Below, piece by piece: positions 54,700 to 64,000 of a stretch of DNA of 64,000 nucleotides. Position 1 is the first letter of the stretch. Each line of letters opens with the position of its first letter. The stretch lies in the NCBI GenBank assembly GCA_015680685.1, contig MNCI01018082.1, positions 251,534 through 315,533 on the forward strand. The letters are read 5' to 3'. The notes below the pieces were generated by a model, which saw only the letters and a program-made list of their open reading frames with translations, did not search any database and was not told the origin of the DNA. A program made the translations under genes and the position numbers. Source of the stretch: Gnetum montanum (Eukaryota > Streptophyta > Gnetopsida > Gnetales > Gnetaceae).

Positions 54700-57590
54700 A
54701 TGAAGATGGTCAAGAAGATCAAACATTTCCAGGTGGTGGAGGTTTCTAAGGTTCTAAAGGACCTTTGCTAGCTTTGAGCACATGCAGTGGTTGTGGCAGT
54801 CTTGCTATGGTTGCTACCTCTAGTGGAAGGAAAAAGGCATCCAGTAATGCCTTCATTTTCTCCTCCTTGCAACAAGGATCATTCATATTCCACATGGTAT
54901 CACCAATGTGGGTTAGAATGAGGATATTCCATGAATAAGGCATTAATAGGAATAACTCCTTAATGTTAATGAACCAGATAGTTAATTGTTTATGTTTGAA
55001 ATTAAACACCTTAACTACATTTTGCAACTTCTGGTAGTTATTCATTCTTTTGGCCAAGCTGTTGGTAGTAGATCTCTAATTAGTGTATTTTCCCTTGAGA
55101 GCCTCAAGTTCAATGTTTGCCATTGCAAGCTTTTGCTTGGTGTCCTTATGGTGCTTGAACTTGAACTCATACAATAAGTATGACTTGGCCACCTGCTTCT
55201 CCAATTTTGACCATGGCCTTCCAATAGTCAACATAGCTAGGTTTGCATATCGAAGATTGACAAGCTTCGTATATTCAGTCATCTCCTCTATATACAACTC
55301 CTTTAGGTAAAGTTCTACTTTATTATATTGATCAATCCCATTAACAATGGGCTACCATAATTTTCATCCTTTTTGGAGTTGTTGGAGGGTCTCATTCACT
55401 TTTTCCTTCATCACTTGAATGTGTTTCTTATTTATTTTGTTCTATAGGCCAACCTGGTCTTTGTAGTTATCTTTGACTCTCTCAAATTTGAGAGCCTCTA
55501 GTTTGTAAGTAGTTACCTCTATTGTAATCTTTTGACAAAGGGTATGGACCTCCTCCATGGAGAGGTTTCTATTCTCAGTTGTCAATCTTCTTAACTTTGT
55601 ATTTACTCTAACTATTTACTCTTATTATTGATGGATAAAATTAGTCAATTGTTCCTTATATGCATCAATGTTTCATAGGTGATGATTTTTTGCCATCAAC
55701 TATACATTCTCTTAGCAAGTTATATTCAACAACTTTAGAATTTTATGCTAGGTGGCCTTTGCTAAGAATCGGTAGAATACCACCATCTCCGTCACACCCT
55801 CAACCCATTTCAACCTAGTATGAAGTTTTTCAATAGCTTCATCTCTTTTTAGTGATGGATTGAAAAATGTAGTTTCAACAATCTGGGCTCTCAATTTAGT
55901 AACTTCTATAGCTAACCATTCATTCAAATCCTTGGTTGTTTTGAGTTACTCTTCCAATATAATATTCTTTCCCCTTACCTCTAACAACTTTGACTAGACT
56001 ATAGTTATATTATTTGAAAGGTCAAAGACATTTGAAAGTGATTGCCTGGTCCCTACTAGTAGATCCAGTAGTTGTTCATGTTGTGCTATGCTTAGTCTGC
56101 CACTTATGGTCCCTGTAGACATTTGCACATCTTTAATTATAGTGACATCTGGTACAAACGTCACAAGTGCATTAAGTGTCTTGAAAATTCTATTAGCAAC
56201 CACCTCTACTATTGTCTCTTATCATTGGTACTACATCACTAGTACTATTGCTTCCTTTCCCTCCTTCAAGTCCACTAAAAAGGTCGTGGCATTTCCAGAA
56301 ATCTCTGGGATTTGTTGCTATTTTGAGAGAGATCTTGCTACCTTTCTAGTGCTAGGATTTAACCTCGTAGACAACTACATTTGTTGAATAGAGAAAATGG
56401 ATCCACCTCCCCTTATTAGGTTAACTATTTGAGCCATCTCATTTAGGTGACTTATTGTAGGTCACTACACAGATGGATCTCCACCACTCATGCTTGCTTG
56501 TTGCTCTTACTTGCTCAAGAGCCATTCTTAGTACTCGTGCAATTGTTGGGATGTTGCAACGATGTTTGACACTATTTTTTGAGTGGTAGCTGAAAGTTGT
56601 GGCTACTACTCCTCTTCTTGGATCATTGTTGCAAGAGTTTTGTCTATCATCATCTTTGCCCAATTAGTGGTCAAAACATGTTAAACATCATTAGTGTAGC
56701 ATACTATTCCTCCCCTTCAACATAGTTTTTTGATGAGGCATGGGAAGGGGAGCGTTCTCCTTCCATGTTCATTTTTCTTAAACTGCTTCTCTATCTTTAG
56801 ATAAATTAGCTATGGAAGGTTAACTAGGAATCTTTTGCTTAGAGCAGCACACACATGGGAAAAATGTAATGATCTATCTAGGCCTCACCATGGAATTTAA
56901 GTGAAAGGCCACAATCTTGTAATGGATTCTTTCTACCGATGTGAGTGCACTATACTCCTTGTGGTCGACATCATAGCACTGATAAATCCATTTCATTTTT
57001 ATGCTAAGATCTACCTGCATTGGAATCTTAGTGAGATTCATCCTAGTTTTAGGCAACCCAAGTGCCTCTATAATGGCTTGCACTGAGTAGGACATTGAAA
57101 TTTCCTTAATCTTAACCATTGAAATGTCCTACCTATTATTTCAAAATAGGAACATCTCTCCCATATACCACTCCGCTCTAGAAGTAATAATTGGCCACAT
57201 GAGAGAGGTCTTTAGTTAGTCCTATATCTCTTTAGGTGTTTGCTCCAAGAAAGATCCAATGTTCAACTCTTGGAGCATTGCCTTATGAACCTTCCTTATT
57301 CTGATTTAGTTTAGACAAGCTTCCATCAATGTCACCTCAAGGTTTGATTGTTAAGATGATGCCTTATATTGATGGGAATGCTTTGTTGTTGCCACTTGTT
57401 CTAGAATCTAACGAATAAACTCCACTTTGGCATCTTCCCACAAAGGTCACATGGCATGGGTTGTGATTGGTTCTTTCTAGGCCTATTATTGGCCCCTTCT
57501 CATTGTTGGTCATTTTTCCCTTGGTTGAGATAGTCCTTCCTATGTGTGTTTGCCTTTTGGAGCCATCTATGATCACAACACATCCGTGGA
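54700..57590 (-). pseudogene. Extra coding region of unknown function, coiled-coil-like
   Basis: A series of sense-strand frames in the usual place of an env-like or additional ORF. The part nearest the 3' LTR (about 55980 to 54746) is one frame broken only by a few TAG/TAA codons and is rich in Lys, Glu, Leu and Gln, for example DEAIEKLHTRLKWVEGV, KLRRLTTENRNLSMEEV and KQKLAMANIELEALKGK, which looks like coiled coil. The upstream part (57119-56874) includes MSYSVQAIIEALGLP. At least two frameshifts separate the parts. I see no clear transmembrane segment or signal peptide, so an envelope role is not supported. I do not recognise the family. The related elements at 31577 and 43051 lack this region. 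Confidence 0.65.
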
Positions 57591-57599
57591 TTTAGTAGA

Positions 57600-59560
57600 T
57601 ATAATGTGTAACTTAAAATATTTGGATACCTTATCTTGTTAGTTAGTTACACTTGGCTATGATTGGACCATGGTAGATTGATTATTTTATTAATTTTTTA
57701 TTCTAAGTGTCACCAAAGCTCATTAAAATGGTTTCACTCTTGTAATTTAGTGTTTTAATGTTGATTCCTTAGTTAAACCTTTGTGGGAGTTAGAAAAATG
57801 TCAAAAACATTTTCTATAAAAAAAAAACATGTTTGAGGCCCCCACAACTAAGAGCTTACCTTCAAGAGATATAAGATTGAAAAATAGTTAGGAAGTTATG
57901 GGCTCTGGAAGGTTCTCATCTTTGAAAACTACAAAAACTTCTTAGGTGTTTGAGCACAAATGTGAAAATTTCTAAAGGGATTGTGCATATATATAGAACT
58001 TTTGCATTTCATTGATGGGACCACGTATATGCATGGGCTTCATCGATAGGGCCCCATTTATAGGGTCTGTAAATAAAAATTTCAAACTTGAATATATCAA
58101 AAAATACAAGAAAAGTTTGAATGAATTTGGGGTCCATGGAGTCTCAGAAAAGCCAAGAATATGATGAAATCATTCAAGAGGGTCTTTGAAAGCTTGAAAA
58201 TTCAAAACTTTGATGGAGCATGTGTGAATTAAAGAAGATATTTAAAGGAACATGTGGTTGAATGTAGAAGATGGGGGCATGAAAGATTCTGATTACAATA
58301 ATGCCTAAGGACAATGTGCTTAATGAACCTAACCAAAAGATATGCAAGTGGATCCTCCCCATAGCAAGCACATGGCTTGTTTTCCCTTGCATATCCTCAA
58401 CATAAGAAGTCTATGGACCCCATAGGTGATTAATGGTTTATGAAAGTTAAGGATTGAAACCTGAAAGATTCTACCAAGGAATTCAAGTATGTTTGACAAA
58501 GACACCGAATAAGAACATGGACACTAGAAGTGAGGTGAGTTATGAGTAGCACGGATGAATGATGGAGAAGGTGGAATGGAGTTCCACATTGAGATCATAA
58601 GAAGTCCCTTGTGGATTTGTGTTTAAGTGACCTGAGAAGATCCATCCTTAGTCCAAATCGAAACCAACCACTTTTAGTGACTTCACATCACCACAAAACA
58701 ACCATCCCCTTGAGACACAAAGGTGCTTCCATAGAACAACCACCACTCCTTAAAGAGAAGGAAAGAGAAGCAAAAAGTAAGAGAGGGCCTTAGTTAGAGG
58801 GGACCTTCAAGCATGGGTAACATGTCTTTCTAGTCCCATAACCAGTGCTTGTAGATTATTTATTGGTTTAAGGGATGTGCTTTGAATTTCCATCATGTTT
58901 ATTTTCTTTTTGTTTATTTTTTTTCTCTTTTCTCTCTCTCTTTCTTTTTCATGTGGGAACCACACAATGCAAAGACTTATTTAATTTCTTATTTATGGTT
59001 GACATGGAATGGTAAGAAGTCCATGAAAACACTAATGCACCCAAGTAAGTAGAAGAGTACAAAGAGTATTGAGTCCCCTTGAAATCACATCCTTATGCAA
59101 ACCTTTGAATCCTTCCTAGTTCTGGAAACCACCAAGCTCAAAAATTTATTAAAGATTTATTTAATGAAAGAGACTTCATATTCCAAGAATGAGAAAACCC
59201 ATAGATTTTTGTAGATGGATGGATATTATGGACTCAATGCCTATTCCATGAAAGGAAACCATATCTTAGCCATTTTTATAGAAATTCAAAAATAGAAACT
59301 AAACATTAGCAAACAAAAACATTAAGCACAAATCAGCATTAGCGGTAGCTACAACACCACTATGTCTGGTTGGCACAGAGCATGTTTATTAACAAAAATT
59401 ATAAAATCATACTAAAATAAAGTAAAATATATAAGAAAGTGTAAAATATTCAAGAAAAATTTAAATGTACTAATGATGATGTAAAATAGGAAAAATTTTA
59501 AAAAATCGAAAGGTATAAAATAAATAATTTGCAAAAAAAAAAAATGCATAAAATGAAAAA
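57600..59560 (-). other. Conserved untranslated spacer of the third gypsy element
   Basis: It aligns with 33300-34700 of the gag-only element and, inverted, with 50160-51560 of the 10-kb element. The shared blocks are 58785-58854, 58957-58980 (GTGGGAACCACACAATGCAAAG) and 'tatgcaagtggatcctc' near 58338-58356. No conserved reading frame is seen. Confidence 0.8.
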
Positions 59561-59599
59561 TAGAAAAATTTAGGAGCCATGTATATGATTAGCATGGAT

Positions 59600-60840
59600 G
59601 GCCATCTCTCCTACAAGTGAGTTGGAAGGAGGAGATCTGAAAAATTGAGCATGGTTGTCCATCTGTTGAGGTATTTATTGCACTAGCTTACTTAGGCTAG
59701 TGAAAAGGCTTTACTTGTTGGATGTTAACCATTTGCTTTTTGTCCAAGCTCTCAGATTTGTAGCTCACCATGGCCCCAAAAGGAAAGATTTGATAAATGA
59801 TGTAAGGCCCTTCCCAAAACATCTAGAACTTAGTTCATTGAGGTACATGTGTGGGGTTCCAATAAAGAACCTTATCTCCCAGTTGAAATTTCTCTTTCCA
59901 TATTCTAAGGTCATGATGCTTTTTCTTGAATGCCTTGTGCACTTCATTCAAGTATAAGGCTATTAGTCAATTTCCATCTAGCACATTTAGGTTGATTAAT
60001 CTTTCTTTTGTGCTAGGCTAAGGTCAATGTTCAAGTCACAAGTTGTTGAAAGTGTACATAGTTCAGATTGGATAGGTAGAGTTGGTCATTTTTCATACAC
60101 TAGCTCATAGGGAGAGTAGCCTATAGGAAGTTTCTATGTTGAGTGGTATGCTTAAAGGGCATCATTTAATTTTTTGCTCTAGTATCTTCTATATTTGTTA
60201 ATAGTTCTCATTAGAATCATCATAATCTTCTTATTGGTAACATCTACTTGACCATTGGCTTAGGGGTGGTAGGGTGTTGTTAATTTATGTTCAACCCCCA
60301 AGCATTACAAAAGTTTGCAAAATGTAGCACTTGTAAAATGGGTTATGTTGTTAGAAATCAATGCAAATGGAAACCCAAACCTATTTACAACATTTTGTTG
60401 TACAAATCAAACAATAGTGGATGATGTACAATTGATGATGGTTGTTGTTTCTACCCATTTTGTGCAGTAATTAACGATGATGATTATGTATGCCTTTCCA
60501 TTAACATGGCTGTGATGGGACCCATGAAGTCAATGCCCCATATGTCAAAGGATTCTAGATTTTGAATCCACTATTTAGGTCCTTTGATTCATGTGGTCAA
60601 CCCATCATCTTGTTGACAACATTTACAAGAGTGGATAAATTAGTGGGCATCCCTAAAAATGGTTGGCCAATAATACCCTATCATTAAGATCTTAATGGCC
60701 ATGTGCCTCCCAGTATAGTGGCTCCTACAAGGACCCTGATGAGTATCTTGGAGAACATGCAATTGATTTGCATCAAGTACATACCAATGAACTAGGCCAT
60801 CAATGCACACGTTGTAAAGGTGTCCATTGATCTCCATGAA
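59600..60840 (-). pseudogene. Gypsy integrase of the third element (decayed)
   Basis: Minus-strand 60640-60837 is open and encodes MEINGHLYNVCIDGLVHWYV, LQDTHQGPC, SHYTGRHMAIKILMIGYYWP. Next comes HSCKCCQQDD with the CxxC zinc pair kept. The core starts WGIDFMGPI near 60510-60540. Later parts (60400-59700) are shifted and stopped. It is better preserved in the zinc-binding part than the copy at 48880. Confidence 0.85.
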
Positions 60841-60861
60841 ACATTTAGCTTGATGAAGAAA

Positions 60862-61500
60862 CTATTGTTTCATCTTGTAGTCCAAATCGTGTGGCATATC
60901 TTGAGTAAGAAGATAAGTGAGAATGTCACCATACCATTTGGATTCTATGGGCATATGTTTATTAATTACACTACCAAAGAGAAGTTCATTTGAAAATTGA
61001 TCAAAAAGTGGGCTCTTCTCCTCTTTATCATCCCATTGTAATTGAGAGAGATGGTTAGTGACCACATTCTCAATCTATTTTTGATCTACCATTGTAAGAT
61101 CGAATTCTTGCAAGAGCACTAGCCACTGTATGACATAGGGGCTTACCATTGGCTTATTCATGAAGAAGTGAATGACATTGTGGTTAGTGTGCACAAACAC
61201 TTTATATCTAAGCACATAGTTCTTGAACTTTTCTAGAGCATACATTACTACCATTAGTTCTTTCTTCACTATGGTATAATTTAGCTAGTCACCCATAATG
61301 GTTTGACTTGTGTAATGGATGTAATATGGAAATTTCTTGCCATCCAACTACATAAGTATGGCTCCCAAGGTAAACTTTGATGCATTTTTCATGATATGAA
61401 ATGGTATGGATCAATTAGGTCCTCATAGGATTGGGGTCTCTATGAGCTTCTACTTGAGGCTCTGGAATGCCTTTTCACATTCCTTGGTCTAGATGAATGG
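60862..61500 (-). pseudogene. Gypsy RNase H of the third element (decayed)
   Basis: KKELMVVMYALEKFKNYVLR, YKVFVHTNHN and IQWLVLLQEFDLTMVDQK at 61075-61269 are typical of the gypsy RNase H (family: EKELLAVVFALEKFRSYL...YTDH...LQEFD). The following frame, 60862-61065, opens with VTNHLSQLQWDD (family: VADHLSRL). The Asp of the TDH box is Asn here. It precedes integrase, as in the 10-kb element. Confidence 0.88.
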
Positions 61501-62420
61501 AGCATCTTTCTTTGTTAGCTTGACCAATGATTTTGCAATCTTAGAGAAATTCTCTATGAATCACAGGTAGTAGCTAGTTTGTCTAAGGAATGACCAAACA
61601 TCTTTAATGGTTTCCAATTGGCGAAGTATTCCTTGGATGACCCTTATTTTTTCAAGATCTATCTCAATTCCTCCTTGAAAAATTTTGTGCTCTAGTACAA
61701 TGCCCATTTGGACTATCAAATGGCTCTTCTACTAATTGAGCTATAGGTTTTATTCCACTCATATTTTAAGTACTTTCTCAAGGTAGTCCAAGGATTACCC
61801 AAATGTAGTGTCATAAGTGGAGAAGTTATCCATAAAGACTTTCACTTTGCTAGTAACTTGCTGCTGAAAGATGCTTAAGACCAAGCATTGGAAAGTGGTA
61901 GGATCATTGCATAGATCAAAAGGCATCTTATGATATGCAAAGGTTCCCTAAGGACTCATGAATATTATTTTGGCTTGNTGCATCTTATGATATGCAAAGG
62001 TTCCCTAAGGACTCATGAATATTATTTTGGCTTGGTATTATGGTGTAATCTGAATTCAATTATAGCCATTATAACCATCCAAAAAATTGTAATAGCAATG
62101 CCTAGATATCGTGTCTAACACCTAATTAACAAATGGTAATGGAAAGTGATCTTTGAATGTTTCCATGTTTAATAGCCTAAATTTGATTCAAACTCATCAT
62201 TTTATACCTCTCTTTAGAATTATCACAAGTGGGATAACCCACTTGCTATCTACAATGGGGTAGATGAACCATGCCTTAAGGAGTTACTTAATCTCCTCTT
62301 TGATGATTTGCTTCAATTTTGGGCTCAACTATCATTGTGGTTGCCTCCTTGGCTTTATGGATGGATCAATATAAATTTAATGTTGGCATATTCATATATC
62401 AATTCGAGTGAGTTTAGGAT
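61500..62420 (-). pseudogene. Gypsy reverse transcriptase of the third element (decayed)
   Basis: The catalytic box at 61822-61839 reads VFMDNF where related elements have FMDDFS, so the second catalytic aspartate is Asn. MPFDLCND near 61900-61925 stands for MPFGLCNAP. Downstream are LEHKIFQGGIEIDLEKIRVI near 61660-61690 and FSKIAKSLVKLTKKDAPF near 61500-61560. A single-N join (61978) lies within it. Stops are frequent. Confidence 0.85.
61923..62034. other. 55-bp direct duplicate joined by a single N
   Basis: GCATCTTATGATATGCAAAGG...TTGGCTTG occurs at 61923-61977 and 61980-62034, with TG changed context and N at 61978. It is probably an uncollapsed contig overlap within the reverse transcriptase. 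Confidence 0.88.
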
Positions 62421-62442
62421 ATGACTTGATAAATGTTGTTGG

Positions 62443-64000
62443 TCATCTATTGACGACTTTTAATAGTTTTGCTTTTTTTTTCTCAGGAGCAAGTTTGACA
62501 TTAAGTATGACTGAATTTCCATTTTTCAAGAATGCATATTCCAAGCTGACAAGTAGACTTTTCAACTCTAGGGGTTCTTGTTTGAAAGTCTCAAGGATCT
62601 CCAACTCTCCCCAATTGGTATCATCATTTTTGTTATTAGAGAGTTGGTCATGAACTTGCTCTAGTTCATCCATGCCTACCACATAAGCACATGTCAGGCT
62701 CTCAATAAGTTCCATTCACATTATGCTATTTTCAGAATTAGTGGTCAACCATTGAATGCCCTCTTATTTTGTGACTATTTAATAAAAACACCTTTGAATA
62801 TCTACTTCATGTGCATACTACCTACATACAGAAATAGATGTTCATTTCACAAACTGAAGTTTCTACATGCAATTGCACCTTGCATTACTATACATGATGC
62901 ATGAACTCATTTCTTATTGATCTTTCCAAATCCATTTTCCTTAGATATCTCCATGAAAATATCTTTGATGTCCATTCTTGCATCAACAATGCTTACCCAT
63001 GCCCTTCCCATAATGATTGGAAAGTCCCCCTTACAGTTCTCAACCTTGATTACTAGGAAATCAATAGGATAAGACCACCCATAGATAATGGTTATAATGT
63101 CTTCTGCTAGTCCCAATGGAATAGTGATAGTCTGGTCTACTAATTTTAATTAGATATTACTCTTTCTAAGAGGTGACAAGTTCGAGGTAGTATAGATCTC
63201 ATTAGAAATCAACATTGGAACTTGAATAAATAAGAGCTTTACATGGTCCATTCTTAGCAATTTGTAAATAGATAAGAGGACTCCTTAGATTAGCTAATTT
63301 TCTAGAAAGGTTGCCAGCCTAGATCCAATTAGATATGACATGAGTAAGAATAATAGTATGAATTTTGGGTGGTATTTGGTTTGAAATGTTCCTAATGGAA
63401 TGGTTTATAGAGAATGAGGAAGGAGCAAGGTGACCAATTGTTTGAGTCTGTGAGAGCTTAGTAGGGCTGTTGGGTCAAAAAAATGATCTTTTACAAGAAT
63501 GAGGTTTTGAACAACCTATTTGATTAACCAATTTTAGATCAATGGCCTTGGTAGCATTGAGTTGCTACAGTTGGGTTGGAAGTTCACCTTGCATGGATGG
63601 AGTAGGTGGTATCTGTGTTGAGGATGAAGGAATAGGAGGAGGATAAGGATGACATATGGTATCCCTCATAGAATGTGGAGAATGAGTTCTATAGTATTTT
63701 GGAGGATAGTAGTGATGTTGGAAAGGAGAAATGTGACTAGAAGAGTCATGTGGAGACAAGGGTTGTTGAACATAATACCCATATAGATCTGGTTACTTGT
63801 AAGGATACTACTACAGTAGTGCCCATAACTATGGTTGCTACCACTATTGATACTACTCATATGGTTGTGATGAAGTTCCACTTGGATAATATTGTTGTTG
63901 CTAATGGAACTGACTAGCATTGATTTAAGGATAAGGGAATCTTCTAGGTGTCTGTATTTTTTCTAGTTGTGGATTTAGAGCATACACCCTAAACTCCTAT
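62443..64000 (-). pseudogene. Gypsy Gag C-terminus and protease of the third element (decayed)
   Basis: 62907-63116 encodes GLAEDIITIIYGWSYPIDFL followed by VIKVENCKGDFPIIMGRAW, the second half of the aspartic protease. 62443-62715 is the linker to reverse transcriptase (EPLELKSLLVSLEYAF, then LKNGNSVILNVKLAPE). 63565-64000 is the Pro/His/Tyr/Ser-rich end of Gag. It matches 45960-47470 of the 10-kb element in order. The rest of Gag and the 5' LTR lie beyond the window. Confidence 0.82.

Larger units (their letters stand above)
53573..64000 (-). mobile_element. Ty3/gypsy element with extra coding region, running off the window
   Basis: The 3' LTR is at 53573-54471. Reading leftwards on the minus strand, gag, protease, reverse transcriptase, RNase H and integrase lie between 64000 and about 59560. 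A conserved spacer follows (57600-59560), and then about 3 kb of additional coding-like sequence before the 3' LTR. The 5' LTR and most of gag are outside the window. Same family as 31577 and 43051. Coding frames are broken. Confidence 0.9.

Noticed and set aside
54700-57590. Retroviral-type envelope gene
   Set aside because: The position fits, but no signal peptide, membrane anchor or envelope motif was seen, and the readable part is coiled-coil-like.
57840-58080. An additional LTR fragment inside the third gypsy element
   Set aside because: It shows a TATA-like stretch and phrases such as 'catcgatagggcc' that resemble the LTR, but boundaries and a partner were not found, so it is left in the spacer.

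Overview
The window looks like nuclear DNA of a large-genome seed plant, probably a gymnosperm (inference from the very high load of old, decayed retroelements, AT-rich background and sparse genes; nothing here proves the species). One host gene is well supported: a two-exon group VII ERF transcription factor at 17680-18573 (+) that starts with the MCGGAII motif, the oxygen-sensing Cys N-degron. A 72-codon reading frame at 20669-20887 (-) lies in non-repetitive-looking DNA and is unidentified. Almost everything else is retrotransposon.

Layout. 1-2015: AT-rich DNA with a possible antisense copia primer binding site. 2016-6335: complete but decayed Ty1/copia element on the minus strand with 324-bp LTRs and a 5-bp target duplication. 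7147-7265: tRNA-derived SINE-like segment next to a 7-N gap. 8573-8846: 87-bp tandem repeat. 8891-9730: lone gypsy-type LTR abutting a 5'-truncated copia reverse transcriptase/RNase H with its 3' LTR (9731 to about 11420). 11500-19015: low-copy DNA and a dispersed repeat, with a 99-bp tandem array and the ERF gene. 19470-20060 and 23940-24740: minus-strand LINE reverse-transcriptase fragments, each with an internal tandem duplication. 24803-30040: a GC-rich, nearly full-length LINE on the plus strand with an 18-bp target duplication.

31577-64000 is dominated by one Ty3/gypsy family (LTRs TGATGA...TCATCA, tRNA-Asp type primer binding site). A gag-only derivative (31577-38760, -) sits inside an older LTR-like sequence. 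A 10-kb gag-pol element (43051-53069, +) is inserted, with a perfect CATGT duplication, into the LTR of another member (42715-43050 plus 53075-53558, -). A third member (53573 to beyond 64000, -) carries about 3 kb of extra, coiled-coil-like coding sequence between pol and its 3' LTR that the other two members lack. No element is intact: frames are broken mainly by TAG, TAA or TGA codons that look like C-to-T changes, as expected for methylated, silenced DNA.

Three single-N positions (34392, 49781, 61978) are each flanked by 55-69 bp direct duplicates and are best read as assembly joins, so copy number there should not be trusted.
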